NCBI GenBank assembly: GCA_012270875.1
Contig: JAAXHI010000125.1
Coordinates: 1 to 39,547 of the forward strand
Direction of reading: 5' to 3'
Source: Candidatus Poribacteria bacterium
GTDB lineage: Bacteria; Poribacteria; WGA-4E; WGA-3G
Length of the DNA stretch: 39,547 nucleotides
Below, piece after piece: positions 22,480-31,212 of this stretch. Made by a program: the position numbers and the translations under genes. Every line of letters begins with the position of its first letter. The first letter of the stretch is position 1. The notes under the pieces were generated by a model. The model was not told the DNA's origin. It ran no database searches and saw nothing but the letters and a program-made list of their open reading frames with translations.

Positions 22480-24414
22480 ATGCAGATAGATCAATTGATC
22501 TTAGGTAAATATAGATTGCTTGAATTTCTTAACTCAGGAGGATTCTCCTCGGTTTTTCGCGCCCGCGAAGAGATGACAAACCGAGAGGTTGCCATTAAAG
22601 CTTTAGCGAAAACGGCTTACCCTGCGAGCAGAATGAAGTTCCTGCTAACAGAATTTCAAGCGATGTCGAAAATTTGGAAGCATCCAAACATCGTCTCTAT
22701 CCATACGGTTGAACCCGGTGAAGATGATTATGTCGCCTGGATCGTCATGGAGTATGTTGAAGGGAAAAGCCTTCACGAGCTCATGCAGGAGGGCGCACTT
22801 GGGTTGGTAGATACACTCAATATCGGTTTAGACATCTGTCGAGGCTTAAAGGAGGCACACGCGCATAAGATCATGCACCGGGACATCAAGCCCCAAAATA
22901 TCTTACTTACCCCCGAAAAAGAGGCGAAGGTTGCTGACTTTAGTATTGCCCGTATCTTTGGTGAGACAACCGAATTCGCTGAAACCATGGCAGGCACCCG
23001 GCGCTATATGGCACCTGAACAATACTATGGATCTTATGATTATCGCGCGGACCTTTACTCCACGGCGCTCATTTTGTATCAGTCCGTAACCGGACGGTTC
23101 CCATTTTCAGGCGAAAATAAGGACATAGATAAAAAGAAGGCTGCTGGCGAGGTAGAGGAGATTGACAGATGCCCGGAAGTCCTTCGCAACTTTGTCCAGA
23201 AAGCACTCCATCGACAACTCTCGAAGCGTCATCAAAGTGCGACCGAGATGTACGAAGAATTGGATCGCATCCGTCAAGATGAGTACGTCAAACGGGTCTC
23301 CGAACTTATTGACGCAAGCGTCAATTCCAGCAGCCCGAAATTGGCTGAAGCACTTGAACGCTACCGCCAAATGTTTCGCCTGTCGCTCGCGGACGCGGAA
23401 CGTATGAATCAAAATCTCTTTTTTCAGCGCCGCCAGAAAGAGGAAAACGTCAAACGCGAAAAACAGTTAGTTCAAGTCGAGAAGCATTATACACTCGCTG
23501 CACGCTACGCGGAGAACCGGGACTACTCGAGGGTGCTTGCTGAACTTCACAAGGCGAGCTGTCTTTGTATCAATGATCACGGCTTAACCAAGGCTGTTGA
23601 CGCACTGTTTCACAAACTCAACCTCATAAATGTACCGCTCTCAGCGAATCCGACTGTGGAAGAGGTCGTCGCGATCATTCAGAAATTGCCGGATGATGAC
23701 AGTACGGACCTGCGCACATGGCTTGATCATCAAAAGTCTGTCCCTGAAGAACCGGCGGATATAACGCCAATACAACCTCGGATTAGAGTATCGAGCAGTT
23801 ATCGACGCGTCATTGAGGAAGCCTCCCCGGAATACCTACTTGATCAGGTTCACAGCGATATCCAATATCCGCATGAGGTGGAAGCACTTCGCATCTTCCA
23901 GCAAATTCAGATTTATGAACAACAGGGACGTACCCAACAGTGGCTCGCGCTCTACAGAAAATTAGGTAAGTTCTATCAGAAGCAGGCTGGCTATTTTGTT
24001 AAGGATGACAATTTAGAACTCACTGCGAACTGCTACACGCGCGCTCGGTTCGCTTACACGGTTGCGGAAAAACAGCGTCTCGCCAGAAGGAATGCGAAAA
24101 AAGGTGCCGTCTACTATACACGCCTTGCACGTCAATTTGAACTCCAGCGTTCGTGGGAAAGTGCAGGGAAATCCTATATCCTTGCCGCCTACAACCACGG
24201 CTATGTAGATACCCCGTCCCTCGTCGAAGAATGTCACCGGATGGCAACTGTTTGCTATTTCAACGCCGCTGAAAGTGCGCACCTCAATAACGAGTTGCAA
24301 ACGGCTTACGACTTTTACGTGTTAATCTTAGCAATCGGTGAAAAGATGTCTAAACCGACGAAGATGGTGAGTGAGGCACAAAAATTAATGTCGGAAATCC
24401 CGGTTGCAAATTGA
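22480..24414 (+). CDS. Hanks-type Ser/Thr protein kinase with helical C-terminal region
   Basis: 644 aa. The kinase domain spans about residues 8-265: glycine loop NSGGFSSV (18-25), ATP-anchoring K40 (VAIK), HRDIKPQN (133-140), and APEQ with a DLYSTALI segment. The DFG motif reads DFS (153-155), an uncommon change at the Gly. The linker is a charged coiled coil (about 285-350). The C-terminal 290 residues look like TPR-like helical repeats (LARQFELQRSWESAGKSYILAAYNHG). No transmembrane helix, so it is probably soluble. The HpcH/HpaI aldolase overlaps or closely follows it (TTG 24411 or GTG 24429), suggesting one operon with inositol genes. Substrate unknown. Confidence 0.88.
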   Translation: MQIDQLILGKYRLLEFLNSGGFSSVFRAREEMTNREVAIKALAKTAYPASRMKFLLTEFQAMSKIWKHPNIVSIHTVEPGEDDYVAWIVMEYVEGKSLHELMQEGALGLVDTLNIGLDICRGLKEAHAHKIMHRDIKPQNILLTPEKEAKVADFSIARIFGETTEFAETMAGTRRYMAPEQYYGSYDYRADLYSTALILYQSVTGRFPFSGENKDIDKKKAAGEVEEIDRCPEVLRNFVQKALHRQLSKRHQSATEMYEELDRIRQDEYVKRVSELIDASVNSSSPKLAEALERYRQMFRLSLADAERMNQNLFFQRRQKEENVKREKQLVQVEKHYTLAARYAENRDYSRVLAELHKASCLCINDHGLTKAVDALFHKLNLINVPLSANPTVEEVVAIIQKLPDDDSTDLRTWLDHQKSVPEEPADITPIQPRIRVSSSYRRVIEEASPEYLLDQVHSDIQYPHEVEALRIFQQIQIYEQQGRTQQWLALYRKLGKFYQKQAGYFVKDDNLELTANCYTRARFAYTVAEKQRLARRNAKKGAVYYTRLARQFELQRSWESAGKSYILAAYNHGYVDTPSLVEECHRMATVCYFNAAESAHLNNELQTAYDFYVLILAIGEKMSKPTKMVSEAQKLMSEIPVAN

Positions 24415-24428
24415 AGGGACAGTATTAC

Positions 24429-25205
24429 GTGAAAACATCTTTGAAGCGCGGGGAAATACTTATCGGGACTTTCGTACTTGAATTCGGCGGATCCGCGATT
24501 GCAACGCTCCTCGCGAGTGCCGGGGCAGACTTCCTTATCGCGGATTTGGAACATAGTTCCTTTTCTATAGAGACGGTTGGACGGATAATTCGGAACGCGC
24601 GCGGCGCAAATATCCCGTGTATTGTGCGTGTGCCTGCACTTGAACGCCATTTTGTTTCTCGGGTGCTGGACGCGGGCGCTACTGGGGTTATGATCCCACG
24701 GGTCGAATCTCACGAAGATATTGAGAAAATTAAAAGATGGACGAAATACGCACCGGAAGGGGACCGGGGTGTCGCATTCGGGATTGGACACACCGATTAC
24801 GGAGATTTCACAAAACTGGATACCAGAGGATATGTGCGCAACGCAAATCAGGAAATCCTCACCATCGGGCAAATTGAGACCGTCACAGCTGTCGAGAACC
24901 TTGATGACATCCTCGCCACCGGCGAACTGGATGTTGTGTTCGTCGGTCCCTATGATCTGTCTACGTCGATGGGGATCTCTGGTGAACTTGACCATCCGCA
25001 ACTTTTAGAGGCTATCAAAAAAATTATTAGACAGGCTCAGACGCACAATATCCCGCTGGGTTGCTATGTCAATGATTTTGAGAGCGGCGAACAGTGGTTG
25101 AATTCGGGTGTTCAACTCATTGCATGCGGAAATGATGCTTTCCTTTTGACGCGTAAATTTGCTGAGGAGCGTCAGAAATTCAAAAACGCAGCGAATTCAA
25201 AATGA
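24429..25205 (+). CDS. HpcH/HpaI-family aldolase
   Basis: 258 aa. Metal-dependent class II aldolase of the 2-keto-3-deoxy acid/4-hydroxy-2-oxoheptanedioate family. Key segments: ADFLIADLEHSS, IPRVESHEDIE, IGQIETVTAVEN (metal Glu) and VVFVGPYDLSTSMG (metal Asp and Ser-Met motif). Start taken as GTG 24429 with AAGGGA upstream; TTG 24411, overlapping the kinase stop, is the alternative. Its stop overlaps the IolC start by four bases (ATGA), so translation is coupled. It may replace the aldolase of the inositol route or act on another keto acid. Substrate not shown. Confidence 0.88.
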   Translation: MKTSLKRGEILIGTFVLEFGGSAIATLLASAGADFLIADLEHSSFSIETVGRIIRNARGANIPCIVRVPALERHFVSRVLDAGATGVMIPRVESHEDIEKIKRWTKYAPEGDRGVAFGIGHTDYGDFTKLDTRGYVRNANQEILTIGQIETVTAVENLDDILATGELDVVFVGPYDLSTSMGISGELDHPQLLEAIKKIIRQAQTHNIPLGCYVNDFESGEQWLNSGVQLIACGNDAFLLTRKFAEERQKFKNAANSK

Positions 25206-26209
25206 AAAAATACGATATTCTCACAATCGGACGGAGTTCTATAGATCTTTACGCAAATGACATCGGTGCTGCGTTTCCAGACATAAAAAGTTTCGGTGCC
25301 TTCGTCGGCGGGTGTCCTACCAATATTAGCGTCGGTGTCCAGCGACTTGGACTTCGGGCTGCACTGCTTACTGCTGTGGGTGAGGATCCGGTTGGGGAGT
25401 TTCTACTCAAGTTTTTGAGGAATGAAGGTGTTGAAACTCAGTTTATCCCGCACAAGCCTAATCACAGAACGAGTGCTGTGGTCCTTGGTATCGAACCGCC
25501 AGATCGGTTCCCACTCATCTATTATCGTGATAACTGTGCCGATATTGAACTCACTATTGATGATGTGCTCGCTGCACCGATTGCTGAAAGTCGTGCGGTA
25601 TTGATATCCGGCACCGGCTTGAGTAAAGAACCGAGCCGTAGCGCAACGCTCTATGCTGCTGAGAAGGCGCGATCTATTGGTAACCGAGTCTTTTTGGACC
25701 TCGATTTCCGGGCAGATCAGTGGCATGATCCGAGAGCATTCGGTGTTGTTGTCAGGTCTGCCTTACGTTATATTGATATTGCGATCGGGACGGAAGAGGA
25801 AGTCAAAGCTGCCACACTTACAGACCTTTCGCAACTTACAATTGAACACTCCCAAATCTCGAATCCTGAGATTGAGGGGGATATGGCAGATGCGATTCGA
25901 GTGCTTTTAAGTGCTGGTCCAGCGGCATTAATAGTGAAACGTGGTATTGAAGGCGCAGACATCCATCTGGCGAGTGGTGATGTTATTCACGCAGCACCTT
26001 TTCCGGTCGAAGTCTACAATACCCTCGGTGCTGGAGATGCCTTCGCGAGCGGTTTTATTTACGGGAATCTCAGCGGTTGGGGTTGGGAAAAGTCCGCACG
26101 TCTTGGCAATGCAACGGGTGCGATTGTTGTAACACGGCACGGGTGTGCTAACTTTATGCCAACAATGCCCGAAGTTGATGAATTTGTCGCTGAACGCGGC
26201 GGCTGGTAA
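25202..26209 (+). CDS. iolC: 5-dehydro-2-deoxygluconokinase (PfkB family)
   Basis: 335 aa. PfkB/ribokinase fold: N-terminal ILTIGRSSIDLYAND with GGCPTNISVGVQRLG (sugar-binding signature), C-terminal NTLGAGDAFASGF (catalytic Asp in GAGD). The SIDLY and DFRADQW segments match IolC enzymes, which phosphorylate 2-deoxy-5-keto-gluconate in myo-inositol catabolism. The start ATG 25202 overlaps the aldolase stop. IolD follows 58 nt downstream, supporting the assignment. Other inositol genes (iolA, iolB, iolE, iolG) are not in the window. Confidence 0.9.
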   Translation: MKKYDILTIGRSSIDLYANDIGAAFPDIKSFGAFVGGCPTNISVGVQRLGLRAALLTAVGEDPVGEFLLKFLRNEGVETQFIPHKPNHRTSAVVLGIEPPDRFPLIYYRDNCADIELTIDDVLAAPIAESRAVLISGTGLSKEPSRSATLYAAEKARSIGNRVFLDLDFRADQWHDPRAFGVVVRSALRYIDIAIGTEEEVKAATLTDLSQLTIEHSQISNPEIEGDMADAIRVLLSAGPAALIVKRGIEGADIHLASGDVIHAAPFPVEVYNTLGAGDAFASGFIYGNLSGWGWEKSARLGNATGAIVVTRHGCANFMPTMPEVDEFVAERGGW

Positions 26210-26267
26210 ACGCGAGGATCCGCTATTCTTAGGATACCGAACCTACGGGACCTGGAGGTTAATTTTT

Positions 26268-28133
26268 ATGGAAATACGAAAACTCACGATGGGACAAGCC
26301 ATCGTTCAATTTCTCCGACAACAATACGTTGAAAGAGACGGCAACGAAATCCAGTTCTTCGCTGGGATGTTCGGCATCTTTGGTCACGGCAATGTTGCCG
26401 GGATTGGGCAGGCGTTGCACCAGTACGCGGATACCTTCCGCTTCTATCAGACCCGGAATGAACAGTCGATGGTGCATACCGCCGCTGCATTTACTAAGAT
26501 GAACAACCGTTTGCGCGCCTTTGCTTGCACATCCTCTATCGGACCGGGCGCGACGAACATGATTACAGGTGCCGCAGGCGCGACAATTAACCGATTACCT
26601 GTGCTTTTGTTACCGGGTGACATCTTTTCGACCCGTTTAGTCGCTCCTGTTTTACAGCAGCTGGAGTCCCCGAATTCACAGGATTATTCGGTGAACGATT
26701 GTTTCAAACCGATTTCACGTTACTGGGACCGCATTAACCGTCCAGAACAGATCATCACAGCGTTACCGGAGGCAATGCGGGTGCTGACATCTCAGGCGGA
26801 AACGGGTGCCGTAACTTTAGCACTCCCGCAAGATGTGCAAGCCGAGGCGTACGATTATCCCTCGCAGCTTTTTGAGAAACGGGTCTATACTATATCGCGG
26901 CCTCGTGCAGACGCAGGTCTATTGAATCGTGCAACGACATGGATTCGTGAGAGTGAACGTCCCTTAATCATCGCCGGTGGTGGCGTGATCTATAGCGAAG
27001 CCACAGCGCAACTCGCTGAATTTGTGGAGCAGACGGGTATCCCTGTCGGTGAAACTTTCGCCGGTAAAGGGTCGCTACCCTATAATCATCCGCAGAATCT
27101 TGGCGCGATCGGCGCGACGGGTACACCCGGGGCGAATATCACTGCACGGGAGGCGGATTTGGTTATTGCGATTGGGACGCGCTTGAGCGATTTCACGACT
27201 GCCTCCAAAACGGCTTTCCAGAACCCCGATGTCCGTTTTATCAATATCAATGTCGCTGAGTTCGATGCCTATAAACATGCTGCGTTACCGCTCGTTGCAG
27301 ACGCACGTGTCACGCTTGCGGAACTCGCTACCGCTGTCGGCGACTATCGCGTCGATACCTCTTATGCTGCGCAGATTGAGAAGTATCGCGACGAATGGGA
27401 GTCAGAGGTAGATCGCCTTTACCACCTCGGTCATAGTCCTTTGCCGAGCCAAAGCGAAGTGATCGGTGTGGTTAATGAATTCTCGCGTCCTGAAGATGTT
27501 ATGGTTTGTGCCGCGGGTAGCCTACCGGGCGACCTACACAAGTTATGGCGAACCCGTAATCCGAAGCAGTACCACTTAGAATACGGCTACTCCTGTATGG
27601 GATATGAAATCGCAGGTGGGTTAGGCATCAAGATGGCAGATCCGAGTCGTGATGTCTATGTTATGGTAGGTGATGGTTCATATCTGATGTTAGCGCAGGA
27701 GATTATTACATCGATCCAGGAAGGCTATAAACTGATTATTGTACTCGTCAATAATGAGGGACATAGTAGCATCGGTGGATTATCTCGTGCAACGGGTGCA
27801 CAAGGGTTTGCGACCCGTTTCCGCTACCGTGAAGAGGAAACCGGCGAACTTTCGGGTGAATTTTTGCCCGTGGACCTTGCAGCGAATGCCGCGAGTCTCG
27901 GTGCTAAAGTGATTGAAGCGACAACGTTGCAAAGTCTGAAAGCTGCTTTACATGAGGCACGCGAAGCGGAACACACGACCGTTGTAAAGATTGATGTAGA
28001 TTACTACGAAGGGGTTCCGCGCTACGAATCTTGGTGGGATGTCCCTATCGCGGAAGTCTCTGAAGTGGACTCCGCACAAGAGGCGTACAAGGAATACGAA
28101 TCAGATAAGCAGAAGGAACGTTATTTCCTCTAA
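26268..28133 (+). CDS. iolD: 3D-(3,5/4)-trihydroxycyclohexane-1,2-dione hydrolase
   Basis: 621 aa. Thiamine-diphosphate-dependent enzyme that opens the trihydroxycyclohexanedione ring in myo-inositol degradation. Three-domain layout: N-terminal Pyr domain with the activating Glu in TRNEQSMVHTAAAF; central domain with GGGVIYSEA and AIGTRLSDF; C-terminal PP domain with GDGSYLMLAQE ... VNN, the ThDP/Mg motif. Start set at ATG 26268, nine bases after GGAGGT; the open frame reaching 26145 overlaps iolC and is not coding there. Runs 58 nt after iolC in the same operon. Confidence 0.93.
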   Translation: MEIRKLTMGQAIVQFLRQQYVERDGNEIQFFAGMFGIFGHGNVAGIGQALHQYADTFRFYQTRNEQSMVHTAAAFTKMNNRLRAFACTSSIGPGATNMITGAAGATINRLPVLLLPGDIFSTRLVAPVLQQLESPNSQDYSVNDCFKPISRYWDRINRPEQIITALPEAMRVLTSQAETGAVTLALPQDVQAEAYDYPSQLFEKRVYTISRPRADAGLLNRATTWIRESERPLIIAGGGVIYSEATAQLAEFVEQTGIPVGETFAGKGSLPYNHPQNLGAIGATGTPGANITAREADLVIAIGTRLSDFTTASKTAFQNPDVRFININVAEFDAYKHAALPLVADARVTLAELATAVGDYRVDTSYAAQIEKYRDEWESEVDRLYHLGHSPLPSQSEVIGVVNEFSRPEDVMVCAAGSLPGDLHKLWRTRNPKQYHLEYGYSCMGYEIAGGLGIKMADPSRDVYVMVGDGSYLMLAQEIITSIQEGYKLIIVLVNNEGHSSIGGLSRATGAQGFATRFRYREEETGELSGEFLPVDLAANAASLGAKVIEATTLQSLKAALHEAREAEHTTVVKIDVDYYEGVPRYESWWDVPIAEVSEVDSAQEAYKEYESDKQKERYFL

Positions 28134-28165
28134 GCAATTGAGTCGCTCTGAAACGGGAGGAAAAT

Positions 28166-28405
28166 ATGAGGGCTTCAGAACTTTTAGCGCAAGTCAAGTC
28201 GGGGGTAGCAATCCCTTGCGGCGCGTGTGATGGGAAAATCCCGGCGGACGACATTTTGGGATTTGTATTTAAGTTAGGCAAACTCGCGCCACGCATGGAG
28301 AATGTGAACGTCGGTGCTATTATCTGTGTCCCATGCCAAGAGGCAGACGAGGACATAAAGATTACACCGCGTGGACCCGATATTAAATTCGTCCGTGGGG
28401 GTTAA
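28166..28405 (+). CDS. Small protein with two CxxC pairs
   Basis: 79 aa. CGAC (18-21) and CVPC (54-57) suggest one bound zinc or an iron-sulfur site. The rest is not recognised. GGGAGG lies before the start, 32 nt after iolD, so it may be the last gene of that operon; a terminator follows directly. No membrane segment. Function unknown. Confidence 0.65.
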   Translation: MRASELLAQVKSGVAIPCGACDGKIPADDILGFVFKLGKLAPRMENVNVGAIICVPCQEADEDIKITPRGPDIKFVRGG

Positions 28406-28410
28406 CTTCA

Positions 28411-28440
28411 AAAGGCGGATATTCTCATCCGCCTTTCCGT
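28411..28440 (+). terminator. Rho-independent terminator after the inositol operon
   Basis: A perfect 10-bp stem, AAAGGCGGAT (28411-28420) with ATCCGCCTTT (28427-28436), around ATTCTC, ending in a short T-rich run (CCTTTCCGTATTT). It directly precedes rlmB. Confidence 0.75.
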
Positions 28441-28447
28441 ATTTAAC

Positions 28448-29188
28448 ATGTCTGAATACATCGTTGGCAGGAATCCAGTTATAGAACGTCTGCGGCGTGC
28501 GTCTCAAGATGTAGAAAAGGTTTGTATCGCTGAAGGTAACACACACTCGCGTATCCGCCAGATTATCGCGATGGCAGAACGGGCAGGTGTCTCTATAAAA
28601 CACTGCACACGCCGCGAATTAGATAGACTTGAACCCTCCGTGCCACATCAAGGTGTTATTGCCGTCATAAGATCTCCGCACTATACGGACCTGTCGTCAA
28701 TACTCGCGAAAATCCAGCGTAGTGAACACAACGCACTGTTAATCATGTTAGATGGTGTTCAAGACCCCAGAAATCTTGGGGCAATTCTTCGGACTGCCGA
28801 TGCTGCAAATGCCGATGCTGTTATTATTCCGAAGAACAGTGCTGTCGGTATTACCGCCGCTGTTCATAAAGCGTCAGCGGGTGCATCTGCCTATGTGCCT
28901 ATCGTTAAAGTCACAAACCTTGCTCGCACCGTGGACGCACTTAAAAAGGCAGGCATCTGGGTCGCTGGTACTACTGAAGATGCGCCGTGTCTGTACACCG
29001 ATGCGGATTTTAACATCCCGTTGTGTCTCGTATTAGGCGGCGAAGGTGAAGGCATCCGACGGCTTGTCAAAGAGAAATGTGATTATCTCGTGCATCTACC
29101 GATGTTAGGCAACATTGAATCGCTCAACGTTTCAGTTGCAGCCGGTGTCCTGCTATATGAAACACTTCGGCAACGTGATGCAAAGTAA
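28448..29188 (+). CDS. rlmB: 23S rRNA (guanosine-2'-O-)-methyltransferase, RlmB/TrmH family
   Basis: 246 aa, typical length. Uses S-adenosylmethionine to methylate a ribose 2'-OH in 23S rRNA (G2251 in E. coli). The N-terminal substrate-binding domain starts YIVGRNPVIERL. The SPOUT motifs follow: LDGVQDPRNLGAILRTADA (motif 1), VLGGEGEGIRRL (motif 2), and the knot region NIESLNVSVAAGVLLYE (motif 3). The start ATG is seven bases beyond the preceding terminator. It converges on radC with a 4-nt gap. Confidence 0.92.
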   Translation: MSEYIVGRNPVIERLRRASQDVEKVCIAEGNTHSRIRQIIAMAERAGVSIKHCTRRELDRLEPSVPHQGVIAVIRSPHYTDLSSILAKIQRSEHNALLIMLDGVQDPRNLGAILRTADAANADAVIIPKNSAVGITAAVHKASAGASAYVPIVKVTNLARTVDALKKAGIWVAGTTEDAPCLYTDADFNIPLCLVLGGEGEGIRRLVKEKCDYLVHLPMLGNIESLNVSVAAGVLLYETLRQRDAK

Positions 29189-29192
29189 CCCG

Positions 29193-29936
29193 TCAAATAA
29201 ATCCCTCTTCCTTTAGACTGACGAAGATTCCGTCACCGATAACGATGTGGTCTAATACTTTAATCCCGATTTGGTTGCCAGCCTCAATCAATTGTTTTGT
29301 TGCTCGGATGTCTTCCTGACTCGGTTGCGGGTCGCCGGATGGGTGGTTGTGAACAAGGACGATTGAATTTGCGGATTCTTCGATTGCGAATCGAAAAATT
29401 TCGCGTGGGTGGAAGACGCTGGCGTTGAGGGTGCCTTCAAAGACTGTTGCTTCTGATAGTTTTTTGCCCCAAGTCAAATCATTGCCAAGATCCCCCGCGA
29501 TCCCTTTGGTTGTCACACCGCCTTTGGTATCGAGACATAGGACGCAGACAATTTCCTTCTGTAGATAGCGCATTTTAGACATCATCAGGTCGGCGACATC
29601 GGAGGGTGAGGTAATCTTATCCCGTTCGGCGTGGAAACGTGCAAGTCGTTTTCCGAGTTCAAGTGCTGCAACGATCTGTGCTGCTTTCGCTTCACCGACA
29701 CCTTTAATCTTTTCAAATTGCTTGGATTTGTAATCAGCCATCCGTTTGAGATCACCGTCAAGTGCTGTAAGGATCTGTTCACCGAGTTGAACGGCAGTAG
29801 TCCCTTGAAAACCGCTCTTAAGAATAATGGCTAATAACTCTGAGTCTTTCAGGTGCTCCGGTCCGTATTTGTGAAGTCTTTCACGCGGGCGTTCGCTTTC
29901 GGGAAGGTCCTTAATTCGCGGGGATTGGTAGGTCAT
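29193..29936 (-). CDS. radC: RadC-family DNA repair/MPN-JAB protein
   Basis: 247 aa, minus strand. N-terminal helix-hairpin-helix (KIKGVGEAKAAQIVAALELG, about residues 75-94). C-terminal JAB1/MPN metalloprotease-like domain with HNHPSGDPQPSQED. The JAMM zinc ligands (Glu, HxH, Asp) appear intact. The family was named for a repair phenotype later reassigned; its true activity is unsettled. It is convergent with rlmB with four bases between stops and no separate terminator. AAAGGGA lies upstream of the ATG on the minus strand. Confidence 0.93.
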   Translation of the reverse strand: MTYQSPRIKDLPESERPRERLHKYGPEHLKDSELLAIILKSGFQGTTAVQLGEQILTALDGDLKRMADYKSKQFEKIKGVGEAKAAQIVAALELGKRLARFHAERDKITSPSDVADLMMSKMRYLQKEIVCVLCLDTKGGVTTKGIAGDLGNDLTWGKKLSEATVFEGTLNASVFHPREIFRFAIEESANSIVLVHNHPSGDPQPSQEDIRATKQLIEAGNQIGIKVLDHIVIGDGIFVSLKEEGFI

Positions 29937-30344
29937 ACATTACATCCCTTTCAGTTTAATAACGTGAGTTTGAAAAAAGTTTGTATATTACAAAAGTATT
30001 GGTGAATCGTTGCTTCTTTGAAGTGTGAAGAAATTTACAGAAGGTTTAGTTTCCAATAATGATACGCACTAAAAAAGATTTGTCAAGTTAAAACTTTGTT
30101 TTTTTTTTTGATTTAGCGATAATAGATAAAAAAAAGCGAAATCTGATCACTTTTTGGCAAGTTTGGACCCGTAAGCGTATGTGATTTATCTTGCCCTTAA
30201 AAAGGAGGCATTTTTCTATCTAATTTTTTAGTAAAATAGCGAACATCTAAATTGAATGTTGACAAATAGTTTGAAAATAGTATAAAATTAGGAGAGTGAA
30301 TTGGTTATTCTCAATTTTCTAACGATAAAGTAAGGAGCAAATTC
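29937..30344. other. Intergenic AT-rich stretch before the STAS genes
   Basis: No gene seen. It has a T-run of about 11 near 30100, a GGCAAG/CTTGCC pairing (about 30156 to 30196), an orphan AAGGAGG near 30200 not followed by a start, and a promoter at 30259-30286. No recognised riboswitch. Confidence 0.5.
30259..30286 (+). promoter_or_regulatory. Promoter for the STAS/Usp/kinase operon
   Basis: TTGACA (30259-30264), a 16-nt spacer, TATAAA (30281-30286), about 58 bp before the first STAS gene. Confidence 0.65.
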
Positions 30345-30692
30345 ATGGCAACTACGATTCGCCAAAAAGATGGCGTTGCGATTTTGGAACCGAATGGGAA
30401 AATAATGGGGTCTTCCGTGTCAGAATTACGAGACGTTATCACGTCTCAGATTGATGCTTCCGAGGCACCGCGTATCCTCATCAATTTCGAGCGTGTCACG
30501 ATGATGGACAGTTCTGGTCTTGGGACCCTGATGGGTGCGCATGTCGCTGCGACGCGTAAGAACGGTCGTATCGGTGTCATCCATGTTGGAAAAAACATCA
30601 AAAATCTGATTGTTCGGAGCCGACTCGTCAGTATTTTTGAACATTTTGAAAACGAGGACGAGGCGGTTTCTGGGTTATCAAATGAGAGTTGA
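30345..30692 (+). CDS. STAS-domain anti-sigma factor antagonist, copy 1
   Basis: 115 aa, one STAS domain. The phosphorylation loop is MDSSGLG with acceptor S57. Unphosphorylated antagonists of this family bind an anti-sigma kinase (RsbW/SpoIIAB type) and free the sigma factor or another partner. First gene downstream of promoter 30259-30286. A second, related STAS gene follows 65 nt later. A kinase candidate for it is encoded at 36030-36485. Confidence 0.9.
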   Translation: MATTIRQKDGVAILEPNGKIMGSSVSELRDVITSQIDASEAPRILINFERVTMMDSSGLGTLMGAHVAATRKNGRIGVIHVGKNIKNLIVRSRLVSIFEHFENEDEAVSGLSNES

Positions 30693-30757
30693 TCAACAGA
30701 ATTAAGAGAACGCGCCTATGATCGAAGCCGACTGTAGTATTTAGGAGTACATGCATT

Positions 30758-31108
30758 ATGGCAATCACCGTGTCTGAGAGAGAAGGGGTCGTTATTTTTA
30801 GGCTGAGCGGTAGGATTATCTCCCCGGGTATCGAAGAAGTCTCGAAAACCGTGGAGGAGACACTTGCGATGCTTACCTCGCCACCGAGACTGGTGTTTGA
30901 CTTTAAAGGGGTAACCGGAATGGATAGTTCTGGGCTCGGCGCACTCATGAAAGTTTATTCCGAGATTCATCCGCATGGAGGAAAGATTGCGGTGATTAAT
31001 GTGAACAAACATGTCAAAAACTTGATTGTCATGGCGCGATTAATCACCGTCTTCAAAAGTTTTGAGAGCGAAGATGATGCTGTTGTCGCCTTGCTACGCC
31101 ATCCGTAG
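30758..31108 (+). CDS. STAS-domain anti-sigma factor antagonist, copy 2
   Basis: 116 aa, one STAS domain, with MDSSGLG and acceptor S58. Related to the 115-aa STAS protein just upstream (VKNLI and SRLVSIFEHFENEDEAV-like ends), so a local duplication is likely. Preceded by AGGAG. The differing residues around the loop suggest a distinct partner or a second input. Confidence 0.9.
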   Translation: MAITVSEREGVVIFRLSGRIISPGIEEVSKTVEETLAMLTSPPRLVFDFKGVTGMDSSGLGALMKVYSEIHPHGGKIAVINVNKHVKNLIVMARLITVFKSFESEDDAVVALLRHP

Positions 31109-31212
31109 TTTATGATTGTAGCGTGTTCGCGAGGTGCCTTGTGTTATAATGAACCGATGTGGATAACCTGTCAGCACTGTGTGGTTACCTCGCACCTATA
31201 AGGGGATGTCTC

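Noticed and set aside
29937-30344. Possible riboswitch (GGCAAG/CTTGCC pairing and orphan AAGGAGG)
   Set aside because: No core motif of a known riboswitch class could be matched by eye; reported only as intergenic content.
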